A stretch of DNA of 64,000 nt from Deinococcus koreensis (GTDB taxonomy: Bacteria > Deinococcota > Deinococci > Deinococcales > Deinococcaceae), in contig NZ_PPPD01000001.1 in assembly GCF_002901445.1 (NCBI RefSeq), positions 186,001 to 250,000 on the forward strand, given 5' to 3'. The notes under the pieces are model-generated. The model made no database searches and was not told the DNA's origin. It was given only the letters and a program-made list of their open reading frames with translations. Made by a program: the position numbers and the translations under genes. Shown here one piece after another: positions 39,501-48,039 of this stretch. The stretch's first letter is position 1. Every line of letters begins with the position of its first letter.

Positions 39501-40734
39501 CCCCCAGGTCGCCCCAGGGCACCCCCTGGCCCAGCGCCCCGGCGGTGTCCCAGGCCAGCACCGAATCGCTCCGGGAGCCGCGCTGCGGGGCATTGAGCCA
39601 GAGCGTGACGGGCGCCGCCGGCACCGTCTCGCCGGGCTGCCGGGCCGGATCGGTCACGATCAGCAGATCGGCTTCCCCGGCGGCCGGCAAGGCCGATGAG
39701 CGGGTCACCCGGGCGCCGGGCAGCGCCGCCGCCCCCCGGCCGGCCGGGTCGCCGGGAGCGGAGCCGGCCGTGCCCGGCGGCCCGACCAGGGCCACGCGCA
39801 GGGGCGGCGCAGTGGGCCGCAGCACCACCTGGGCGGCGTCGTCGGCCGGCAGGACGTCCGAGGCGTCCAGGCGAGCACTCAGCACGCCTCCCTGACCCGG
39901 CGTGAAGCGCAGGGCGAAGGGTGTTTCCCCGTTGGCCGCGAGGTTCAGGCGCTGAACCGCCATCACCCGGCCGTCCAGCGCCACGGTCACGTTCCTCTTG
40001 CCCGCCGGGCCGAAGTTCCGCACGGCGCCGGAGAGGGCCCAGGGAGCGCCGCCGCGGCCGGCCGTCACGGCGAAGCCGCTCATGGCCGCGTTCGGGGCCG
40101 CGCCGCCGATGACGCGAATGGTGGCCTCCAGGGGGCGCAGGGCGGCCCGCGCCGCCCCGGCCTGCCCTGGGCTGACATAGGCGATCACGCGGGGCGATCC
40201 CCCGGCCGGGCTCCCGCCGATCCAGGCCTGGGCCATGCGGGCGGCGGCCGTCCAGTCCGGGGCGCCGTCGCCGGCCGTGGCGGAGCGCAGGGCCGCACGC
40301 ACCCCGGCGCGGCCCTCGCGGTTCACCGCCAGCGGCACCGGCCAGTCGGCGACCAGCAGCGCGCTCGTGCGGCCCTCCACCTCGCCCAGCGCGCCCGCCA
40401 CCGCCGCGCCGAAGCGGTCGGGGCGGACGTCCGTGGCGCGCATACTGCGGCCCGCCTCAATGAGCAGCAGCACGTCCCCGCCCGTCGCCGCCGGCCGGGC
40501 GCCGGGCCGGGCGAGGGCCAGCGCCACCAGGGCCAGCACCAGCCCCTGCAGCAGCAGGGCCGCGCTCAGGCGAACCCTGGGCCGGGCCCTCGGGGCGCTC
40601 TGCAAGGCCAGGCGGCGCCACAGGTGCAGGCTGCCGACCAGGGCCGCCCGCTGCGCCCGGCGCTGTCGGTGGAAATAGACCAGCACTCCGGCCAGCAGGA
40701 TCAGCAGCAGCCACAGCGGACTGCCCAGGCTCAC
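36553..40734 (-). CDS. Very large BatA/VWA-domain membrane protein
   Basis: 1393 residues from GTG 40734. N terminus SPLWLLLILLAGVLVYF is the BatA-type aerotolerance-regulator anchor, with a second TM at about 58-78. Two more TM segments lie near 580-605 and 620-645, and a C-terminal one near 1345-1370. The second half has a glutamine-amidotransferase-like stretch and then a VWA domain with an intact MIDAS: DKSGS at 969-973 and LLTDGVDGG. It looks like a fusion of two Bat/MxaC-MxaL-type proteins. With MoxR and DUF58 upstream it probably acts as a metal-dependent chaperone or assembly scaffold facing the envelope. A 7-codon reading frame bridges it to the gene before. Confidence 0.85.
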   Translation of the reverse strand: MSLGSPLWLLLILLAGVLVYFHRQRRAQRAALVGSLHLWRRLALQSAPRARPRVRLSAALLLQGLVLALVALALARPGARPAATGGDVLLLIEAGRSMRATDVRPDRFGAAVAGALGEVEGRTSALLVADWPVPLAVNREGRAGVRAALRSATAGDGAPDWTAAARMAQAWIGGSPAGGSPRVIAYVSPGQAGAARAALRPLEATIRVIGGAAPNAAMSGFAVTAGRGGAPWALSGAVRNFGPAGKRNVTVALDGRVMAVQRLNLAANGETPFALRFTPGQGGVLSARLDASDVLPADDAAQVVLRPTAPPLRVALVGPPGTAGSAPGDPAGRGAAALPGARVTRSSALPAAGEADLLIVTDPARQPGETVPAAPVTLWLNAPQRGSRSDSVLAWDTAGALGQGVPWGDLGGVTRAPTAPWPTATALLTGRTGPLIELRREAGRTEVRVNMPLDSGAQDESGWTGTPAFPVFLSNLAHLARPDAGERTPAPCRVGQPCALPAGSRRLQLPAVDGPAPVVEGAAGASFVPWRAGIATADGQPIAVSRLAGPDADLRSGAEAERGPREAPARISWFPFGWRDSLAAAWRPLLLLALLTLIAELVLLTRSEPTLQRGRWATLSRPQRRMLALHGLAAALLLLAVLNVSLPRPGGQAASARVVLPGTADPRGSEPTVWGTSPPSPVAPTGRPDGSPAGDLAAALEVAAASLPGGTPQLLRVQEGRWPASARLPGVLARLRSQGTAVVIDPSTPALAPALTLGAFETPAEVAPGQPFAASLVVLARAAGEARLVLRRGDRVLLDSPVVLQSGLNRLALPLREDTPGTAGYVLGLSLPGQPSAGGTLQAFAATRITPAEAVLIVGPDAAARRSLGRALQIQEVSSRDLSPQQLTPALVAGARRITLLDTPAQALDPGVRAALDERVRSGGHLLLVGAAGAFGPGGYVGTTLETLSPLSGRVPRDLPRLALGLALDKSGSMNERVGGEVTKLDLIKSAALNSALLLSPQSDIAVIAFDSAPKLAVPLTRASNQAQIRAQIGRIEAEGGTVVKRALEATLKELLKSGASRKHLILLTDGVDGGIFSPEEYRRLIRRIRATGITVSTVSVGSGMHIPLMRDIALWGEGRFAQAQDWRDVPSLLARDTLDQGESAVKSGAFAARWPDGTPLTLGRYARTTLKPGATPLGQITPAQGGAAQAGAEQPADPLAATWRVGLGSVSALAALPTDAGNSLARRADFPARLAALVRGPGPLGTDDPARPTLVRDGADLVVSAPTPTLELSGPQGTWFLTLQPGERGQYQTRLYAPLPGGYSAGAGPLSAALGLPPTAQPLKTVLEEAGGSGAETLGAGWAWQETWPAFALLALLSFFAGLALRYLPERAAPRPAPVSPREAPLGMPPPG

Positions 40735-40754
40735 AGCTTCACCGGGGCGCCCAT
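40731..40754 (-). other. Seven-codon bridging ORF (MGAPVKL)
   Basis: The ATG at 40754-40752 overlaps the TGA of the DUF58 gene as TGATG. Its own TGA (40733-40731) overlaps the GTG of the VWA gene as GTGA. The tiny frame could pass ribosomes across the 19-base gap. It may be chance. Confidence 0.3.
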
Positions 40755-41629
40755 CAGCGGATCACACCCCGCGCCAGGAATTCCCGCAGGATGACCTGCT
40801 GCACCGCCTGGTCGGAGCGCACCTGAACCAGCCGGCCCCCGTGCCGGCCCAGCAGGGCCGCCAGCGCCGCGTTCCAGTCGCCCAGGGCGCGGCGGTAGGC
40901 GTCCAGGGTGGCGCTGTCCAGCACCACGCTCAGGCTGCCCTCGCCCTCGGCGTCCTCCAGGCGGGTCAGGCCGCGCCCCAGCGGCGCCGGATCGAGTTCG
41001 TCCGGGGCGAGCACCTGTACCGCCAGCACCTCCTGCGCGCGGCTGTGGGCGTGCCGCAGCGCCTGCGGGTCGAGGTCGCCCAGGAAATCCCCGACCAGGA
41101 TCACCAGGGCGCCGCGTGGCGCGCGGGCCGCCGCGTGGGTCACGGCCTGATGCAGGGTCACGCTGCCGCCCGGACGGGCTCGGCCCAGCCAGCCCAGCAG
41201 CTCCGTGGCCCGGTTGACCCCCTGCATCCGCCCGCAGGTCTCCACGCCCTCGCCGAAGGTCACGGCCTGCACGGAGTCGCCCCCCGACAGTCCCGCGTAG
41301 GCCAGGGCGGCGGCCAGCTGCTGGGCCAGCTCGAACTTGCGGGGCGAGCCGGTGCCCATGCTGGCGCTGGCGTCCAGCACGACCAGCACAGGAAGCTGCT
41401 GGTGCACCACGTACTCCCGCACGACCGGGGTGCCCAGCCGCGCGGTCACCTGGGCGTCCAGCGCGCGAATATCGTCGCCGGGCTGGTACGGGCGGTGATC
41501 CGCGAACTCCAGCCCCGCCCCCTTGGCGCGCGAGGGCCGCTCACCCGCACCGCCCTGTGCCCGCGCCCGGCCGGTGGTGACCAGTCGGCGCCGGGCGAGT
41601 TCCTGCTGCACGGCAGGCGGCAGCCGCAT
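40754..41629 (-). CDS. DUF58/VWA-like protein (MxaS-type)
   Basis: 291 residues from ATG 41629, directly after the MoxR stop with no gap. DUF58 core EFADHRPYQPGDDIRALDAQ at about 41-60, then a VWA-type fold with MIDAS residues D86, S88, S90 (VVLDASASM) and a later VGDFLGD. Cytosolic, no TM. In many bacteria DUF58 proteins follow MoxR ATPases, and MxaS in methylotrophs is the member needed for methanol dehydrogenase activation. Here the same order MoxR-DUF58-VWA is kept. Confidence 0.88.
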   Translation of the reverse strand: MRLPPAVQQELARRRLVTTGRARAQGGAGERPSRAKGAGLEFADHRPYQPGDDIRALDAQVTARLGTPVVREYVVHQQLPVLVVLDASASMGTGSPRKFELAQQLAAALAYAGLSGGDSVQAVTFGEGVETCGRMQGVNRATELLGWLGRARPGGSVTLHQAVTHAAARAPRGALVILVGDFLGDLDPQALRHAHSRAQEVLAVQVLAPDELDPAPLGRGLTRLEDAEGEGSLSVVLDSATLDAYRRALGDWNAALAALLGRHGGRLVQVRSDQAVQQVILREFLARGVIR

Positions 41630-42657
<1,028 letters not shown>

Positions 42658-42661
<4 letters not shown>

Positions 42662-44226
42662 GGAGACGTCCTTTGGGGGGTGGGGGCAGGAGAAGTGGAG
42701 ACGGGAGAAGGGCGGTCGCTGCCGCGTTCGAAATAGGCGCGGACGGTCGCCCTCGCGCTGTCCGGAATGCTGGCGCTGGCCGCTGGCGGCTCGGGGCTGC
42801 GGAGCCACCGCGCGCCCACGTCCGTCCGGGTGCGGCCCGGCCCGGCCTCCGCCTGGGGCGCGGCCAGCACCTGAATCCGGTCGGCGTTCAGGCTCTCGCC
42901 GGCGCCCAGGTCGGCCCTCACGCGGCTCTCGATGGCCCGCAGCTCCCCCACGCCCAGGCCCACGCCGCTGCTGCTGCCGGCCGCCCCGCTGCCGCTGTCG
43001 CTGGTGCCGCTGGCGGTCTCGCCGCCCGGCGCGCGGGGCTTGCCGGCCGCCGGCTGGGCGCCGCGGTTCATGTCGTCGTTGGTCAGGCAGCCCTCCACGC
43101 ATTTGTCGGCGCCCTCGCTCTCGATCCCGCGCCCCCCGGAGGCCGAGCGCAGGCCCGAGCTGCCGGGATCGGACTTCTGCTGCATGGGCCTGGCGCCGGG
43201 CGCGGTGGACGGATCATACGGCGCCGAAGCCAGCCGATCCGGGCTGGTCACCGACTGGTTCCGGAACTCGCCGGACTCGCGGGAGCCGAAGGGCGTGTCC
43301 TGAGTCCTCTGCCCGCCGCGGGCCGGGCCGGAACTCGTCGCCCCCTCCGCACCCGCCCCCACGGCCTGCCGGGCCTCGCGCAGTCGGGCCGCCGGCTCCG
43401 TGCTGGCCGCCGGAGCACCGGGACTGGCTGGCCCCCGGGCCCGGCCAGCACCGGACGCAGCGTCGCTGACCGGCGCCGCCGACGTGCCCGGCCCCCGGCC
43501 CCCGGCGGCCGGTAGGTCGGCGGACGCGCCCGCCGCCTCCGGCTCCGGCTCGTTCACGATGGGCGCCCCGGCCGGGTTCGCCGTGGGGCCAGCCGCAGGG
43601 GAAGCCTGGGACGGTGTGGTCTCGCCTACCACCGCCGCCGGCGGAACGGTGGCCGTGACCGGGCCGCGGGGCAGCGGGGGCAGCAGCCAGACCAGCAGCG
43701 CCAGGCCCAGCAGGCCGGCGGGCCAACTCCACGCCCGGCGGGGCGTGGGGGGCACGATCCGGGCCGCGTGCAGCGAGGGCGCCGCCGCCTGCGCCTGGGC
43801 CAGCACCCGCACGCTAAGGGCGGCCTCCCAGGGCGCGGCACCAGAAGACGCGGGGGCGACGGGGCTGGATCTGGCCGTCCCCGGCAGGGTCAGGGCAGTG
43901 GTCAGCAGGCCGTCCAGGGCCGCGCGGCGGTCGCTCAGGCGCGCGGCGTCCAGCCGGGTCAGGCGGGGCGCGCGGAGGAGCACCAGCCCCGTGCACACGC
44001 CCACACCGGCCGCCAGGAGACCGGCCAGCGGCAGGGGCAGCGGGGCCAGATTCAGGGTTTTCACCATGCCCAGCCCCAGCAGGGTCAGCGCCAGTCCGGC
44101 CAGCCCCCGCCGCAGGGCGGCCCGTCTGCGCTGCCGCTCATGGGCTCGCTGGACGCGACCGAGCGCGTCTTCCAGGGCCTGGGGCAGCGCGGAACTGGGG
44201 AGGCTAGAGGGCACGGAGGTCGTCAC
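42658..44226 (-). CDS. Membrane protein with long low-complexity periplasmic region
   Basis: 522 residues from GTG 44226 (GTGA overlap with the gene before). A cytosolic helix is followed by two TM segments at about 40-55 and 60-80 and a third at about 168-188 (WPAGLLGLALLVWLLP). The remaining 330 residues are rich in Pro, Ala, Gly, Ser and Glu, with a single Cys pair in DKCVEGCLTNDDMN that could form a disulfide or bind metal. The layout resembles DUF4175-like proteins of Bat operons. It holds the position where mxaA-like genes sit in mxa clusters, but I see no sequence proof of homology. Confidence 0.7.
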
Positions 44227-44792
44227 GAGCCCCGTCCCAGGAAGGTGCGCGGCAGCAGGCGGCCCAGCGCGTGGCCCAGGCCCGCGAAGGCCAGGCCCAC
44301 GAACGCGGCCAGGATGAGGTAGAAGAGCAGGTGGCCCGGCTCGGTGAACAGCGCGAAGAAGCGGATCCGCGCGCCCAGCCCGTCGGATCGCGACAGCAGC
44401 TCGGCGGCGACCACGGCGCTGAAGGCGTACCACAGCGCGCGCGACAGGTAGGCGCTGCGCCGCTCCTCGAGCTTGCGGCGCCCCAGGGCGAAGATCTGCA
44501 CCCCGCACGCCAGCGCCGCGACCGTGATCGCCGTGCCGTCCCGCACCCCCAGCGTGGGGATCAGGTTCATCGCCACCAGGATCAGCACCCAGGGCACCGC
44601 CAGCAGGGTCAGCAGCCAGGGCGTGAGTAGCGCTTCGGCGCTCACGGAGCGGCGCATCAGTCCGGCCAGCAGGGCGCCGCCCGCGAGCCCCAGGGCGAGC
44701 GAGAGGCCCAGCCGGCCCACGGTCACGCCCAGAGCCTGCAGGGCGCCGGGCCACTCCGCGCCCAGCCAGGAGAAGTCCAGGGGCAGGCTCAC
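44223..44792 (-). CDS. Shortened ABC-permease-like membrane protein
   Basis: 189 residues from GTG 44792 (GTGA overlap with the ATPase stop). Five to six TM helices. The N-terminal half and the C-terminal AAELLSRSDGLGARIRFF...LFYLILAAFVGL match the pattern of SsuC/TauC-type permeases. The cytoplasmic EAA loop that contacts the ATPase is absent: the sequence runs from GVQIFALGRRKLEERRSAYLSRALWYA straight into the last helices. It may be a second permease half that relies on the normal one (45547-46389), or a repurposed subunit. Confidence 0.68.
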   Translation of the reverse strand: MSLPLDFSWLGAEWPGALQALGVTVGRLGLSLALGLAGGALLAGLMRRSVSAEALLTPWLLTLLAVPWVLILVAMNLIPTLGVRDGTAITVAALACGVQIFALGRRKLEERRSAYLSRALWYAFSAVVAAELLSRSDGLGARIRFFALFTEPGHLLFYLILAAFVGLAFAGLGHALGRLLPRTFLGRGS

Positions 44793-45550
44793 GCGGCACC
44801 CACCGGGTCGGTCGCCGGGCTGGCCGCCCGCAGGAGTCCACGCAGCTCCCGCAGCAGGGGCAGCGCGGCGGGGTCGTCCGGGTCACGGGGGCGCGGCAGG
44901 GGCACTTCCAGCACCTGCGTGATGCGGGTCGGCGAGCCCCCCAGCACCAGCACCCGGTCGGCCAGCAGCACGGCCTCGCCCGGATGGTGGGTGACCAGCA
45001 GGGTCGTGGCGGGTTGCAGGCGCAGCAGCCCCGCCAGTTCGGCCCGCAGCTCGGCCGCCGTGAGTTCGTCCAGCGCTCCGCAGGGCTCGTCGAGCAGCAG
45101 CACGTCCGGGCGGATCACCAGGGCGCGCGCCACCGCCGCGCGCTGCGCCATCCCCAGCGAGAGCTGGGCGGGCAGGTCGTCGCCCCGGCCGGCCAGTCCC
45201 ACCCGCGCCAGGGCGGCGGGAATATCGGGGTGGAATTCGGGGGGGCACACGAGTTCCAGGTTGCGGGCCAGGGTCAGCCAGGGCAGCAGCCGGGCGTCCT
45301 GAAACACGTAACCGATGCGTGGGGGCGCGGTGAAGCGGATCTGTCCGGCGCTGGGAGCGCCCAGGCCGGCGGCCAGATTCAGCAGCGTGCTCTTGCCACA
45401 GCCGCTGCGCCCCACCAGCGCCAGGATCTCGCCGGCCGCCGCCTGAAAGGTCACGCCGCGCAGCACCTCGCGGGGCGCCTGGGGCGCGGCAAAGCTCACC
45501 CCCACGTCGCCGAAATTCACACCGACGCCCCCCGCCCGCTGGCCCGTCAT
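44789..45550 (-). CDS. ABC transporter ATP-binding protein (SsuB/TauB type)
   Basis: 253 residues from ATG 45550 (ATGA overlap). Walker A GRSGCGKST, Q-loop YVFQDARLLPW, signature LSLGMAQRAAVARAL (Leu replacing the usual second-position Gly of LSGG), Walker B VLLLDEPCGALDE and H-loop LLVTHHPGEA. Energises the import system formed with the adjacent permeases and the binding protein. Taurine/nitrate/sulfonate-type by pattern, but the neighbourhood suggests a role tied to the quinoprotein. Confidence 0.9.
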   Translation of the reverse strand: MTGQRAGGVGVNFGDVGVSFAAPQAPREVLRGVTFQAAAGEILALVGRSGCGKSTLLNLAAGLGAPSAGQIRFTAPPRIGYVFQDARLLPWLTLARNLELVCPPEFHPDIPAALARVGLAGRGDDLPAQLSLGMAQRAAVARALVIRPDVLLLDEPCGALDELTAAELRAELAGLLRLQPATTLLVTHHPGEAVLLADRVLVLGGSPTRITQVLEVPLPRPRDPDDPAALPLLRELRGLLRAASPATDPVGAA

Positions 45551-46389
45551 TCGGTCTCCAGCGCCGGGCGGGCCGGGGTCTGCCACGCCACGCTGCGCGC
45601 ACTGAGCAGCGCCAGCACGCCGTCCAGCGCCGAGAGCACCAGCGTCATGACCAGACCGTAGGCCAGGATGCCGCGCATCTCGAACTGCTGGAAATAGAAG
45701 GCGATCATGTAGCCCACGCCGCTGCTGCGCCCGAAGACCTCGCCGAACACCACCATCTTCCAGGCCAGCGAGAGGGTCACGCGGGCGGTGCCCAGCAGGG
45801 TGGGCGTCAGCTGCGGCAGGGTCACCGAGCGCAGGGTGGCGGCGGGCGAGAGCCGGAAGGCACTGGCCATCTCGTAGAGCCGGGGGTTCAGGCCGCGCAC
45901 CCCCTCGCGCACCTGCACCGCCACGGTGGGCAGCAGGATCAGCGTGATCGCCAGGATGATGGCCCATTCGTTGAGGCCCACGATCAGGTAGGCGGCGAGC
46001 AGGATCAGGATGCGCGGCAGGGTCAGGCCGACCGCCAGCCAGGGCGCCGCGAAGGCCGCCAGCCGGGGCGAGTGCCCCAGCCACCAGCCCAGCGGCGCGC
46101 CCAGCAGCAGGGCCAGCGCGAAGGCCACCAGCACCCGCCAGAGTGTGATGCCCACGTGCCCCCAGATCGCGCCCCGCTGCGCCTCGCGGCCCAGGAAGGC
46201 CAGGGTGTCGCCGGGGCCGGGGAAGGTGTCGGCCCCCAGCGCCCAGGTCAGGCCCAGCCAGCCCAGCAGCAGCGACAGCCCGCCGAGCACCGGCCACAGC
46301 CGCGCGTCCGGGACGCGGGCCACCGCGCGGAGCCGGCGCGGGCGGGAGGCGGGGGCGGAGCGCACACCAGCGGAGCGGTCAGGAGTCAA
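45547..46389 (-). CDS. ABC transporter permease (SsuC/TauC type)
   Basis: 280 residues if started at TTG 46389; an in-frame GTG at 46365 is an alternative, and GGAGA upstream of the TTG gives only slight support. Six TM helices with the EAA loop EMASAFRLSPAATLRSVTLPQLTPTLLGTARVTLSLAWKM, the coupling site for the ATPase. The C terminus YGLVMTLVLSALDGVLALL is typical of the family. Its stop overlaps the ATPase start. It is separated from the binding-protein gene by about 100 bases. Confidence 0.87.
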   Translation of the reverse strand: MTPDRSAGVRSAPASRPRRLRAVARVPDARLWPVLGGLSLLLGWLGLTWALGADTFPGPGDTLAFLGREAQRGAIWGHVGITLWRVLVAFALALLLGAPLGWWLGHSPRLAAFAAPWLAVGLTLPRILILLAAYLIVGLNEWAIILAITLILLPTVAVQVREGVRGLNPRLYEMASAFRLSPAATLRSVTLPQLTPTLLGTARVTLSLAWKMVVFGEVFGRSSGVGYMIAFYFQQFEMRGILAYGLVMTLVLSALDGVLALLSARSVAWQTPARPALETE

Positions 46390-46491
46390 GCGGTCAGGTC
46401 TCCAGGCAGGCAGAGGGCGGTGGGCAGGGAAAGGGGGCAGTAGCGGGCCGGGCCGGAAGCAGTCAGGGTGGATCCGCCGCAGGGCTGGTCG

Positions 46492-47526
46492 TCAGGGCTG
46501 GTAGCTGGTATTGAAGGCGCGGGTGTCCAGGCGGGTCAGGCCCACCACGTCCGGCCCGGCGACGGCGATCATCTTGCGGGTCAACAGCAGCGTGGCGTTC
46601 AGGTCGGCGGCGGTCCAGTGGGCCGGGAGACCGGCGGCCCACTGGCTCCGCAGGGCGGGCAGCTGCGCGCGGTCCGGCAGGGCGTAGAGGTTGGCGTCGA
46701 GCATGGCCGGCCAAAAGGCGGCGTCGGATTTCATCTTCTCCTCGGCCAGCAGCACGGCCTTCAGGAACAGGCCCAGCGTGGCGGGATCGGTGTCGGTGCG
46801 CGCCACGATGTACAGCAGCGGCACGTTCTTCGGCAGCCCCAGGCCCCTGAGCAGGTCACCGCTGGAGATCAGCTGCCGGAACTTGCCGCCACTCACCATG
46901 CGGGCGTTGTGGTGCCAGAAGGGAATGCCGGCCTCGATCTCGCCCCGGTTCATGAACTGTTCCATCAGCGGGCTGGAGACCGACACGACTTTGGAGGCCT
47001 CCTGCACGTCGAAGCCGGCGGTGGCCTTGGCGTAGGCGCGCAGGATCAGCAGGGTCTTGTCGGTCAGGCTGGTGGCGCCCAGGGTCTTACCCCGCAGGTC
47101 GGCTACGGTGCGGATCGGGCTGTCCTGGGGCACCACGACGCCGCCGGTCAGCAGGCTGAAGGGATACACCGCGCTCACCGGGAAGCCCTTCTGGCGCAGC
47201 AGGGTGACCTCCAGAAAGTCGTCCACCACGATCTGGGACGCGCCGGAACGCAGGGCGACGCGCGTGGCGTCCTTGCTGGCATAGGTGGTGGCGTTCAGCT
47301 TGAAGCCCAGCTGCTGATCGAGCCCATAGCGCTCGATGGCGAAAGTCACCCAGGACATCGTGCCGCCGGCCTGGAGCCCCACGTTGATCGACCGCTGGGC
47401 CTGGGCGCCGCCCGCCAGCAGTCCCGAGAGGGCCAGCCCGGTCAAGACCGTCTGGGGAGACGGAGTGCGGATTGGCCACAGCCGGCGCCGCACCGGGCGA
47501 ACTGGAGTCCGGGGAACGTCACTCAT
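46492..47526 (-). CDS. ABC transporter substrate-binding protein (NMT1/SsuA-like)
   Basis: 344 residues from ATG 47526; a GTG two codons earlier is possible. Basic N terminus (RPVRRRLWPIR) and a hydrophobic core TVLTGLALSGLLAGGAQA form a signal peptide with cleavage after AQA near 44. The mature part starts RSINVGLQAGGTMSWVTFAIERYGL, the usual first strand and helix of NMT1/SsuA-type proteins, and ADLRGKTLGATSLTDK is the hinge region. Ligand unknown. First gene of the minus-strand operon, divergent from the GAF regulator. Confidence 0.85.
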   Translation of the reverse strand: MSDVPRTPVRPVRRRLWPIRTPSPQTVLTGLALSGLLAGGAQAQRSINVGLQAGGTMSWVTFAIERYGLDQQLGFKLNATTYASKDATRVALRSGASQIVVDDFLEVTLLRQKGFPVSAVYPFSLLTGGVVVPQDSPIRTVADLRGKTLGATSLTDKTLLILRAYAKATAGFDVQEASKVVSVSSPLMEQFMNRGEIEAGIPFWHHNARMVSGGKFRQLISSGDLLRGLGLPKNVPLLYIVARTDTDPATLGLFLKAVLLAEEKMKSDAAFWPAMLDANLYALPDRAQLPALRSQWAAGLPAHWTAADLNATLLLTRKMIAVAGPDVVGLTRLDTRAFNTSYQP

Positions 47527-47732
47527 GGCCACACTCGTCGCAACTCATAGCTGTCTCCTGGGTACTCGCGTGCCGGCGGTTCATGACTCATCACCGGAAT
47601 GAGGGGGTCTGGGATCGTGGCCGGATCGTCGGGCTCGGGTCGGTCAGCTCGGAACGGTTGGTCGAGAACGCCCGGCTCGGATGTAACCACACAGGGAGAA
47701 GCAGTGAGAAGGAGGTGCGTGCTGAGATCATC

Positions 47733-47785
47733 CCCCAATTGGGGTTGCCAAAAGGTTGTCTCCCGACGATTCGGCTCGGGGAGAC
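47733..47785. promoter_or_regulatory. Candidate operators in the divergent control region
   Basis: A perfect 12-bp palindrome CCCCAATTGGGG lies at 47733-47744. An inverted repeat GTCTCCC (47758-47764) / GGGAGAC (47779-47785) follows 13 bases later. The whole gap 47527-48039 (513 bases, lower GC) separates the import/maturation operon from the regulator and has no gene I can support, so it is the natural control site of the locus. Confidence 0.45.
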
Positions 47786-48039
47786 CGGCTGGGCTGGGCC
47801 GTAGCCCGAGAGGAGAAACCCGGCTCGTCTCGACCCGTCTATATCCCTGTTGGACAATGCCCTGGTGTGCTACAGACGTTCCCGATATGACATGGTAGCG
47901 TGACCCCAGCGAATCTCATTGTCTGCATGTCAAGCAGGTATGTCCCACGGCTCCGTCGATATTTCTGCGGGATCTGGAGTCCGGAACCGTTCTCCTGAAA
48001 TGGTGATCTGGCCCCCCGCCTGTGGTAGGGCAACTGGAG

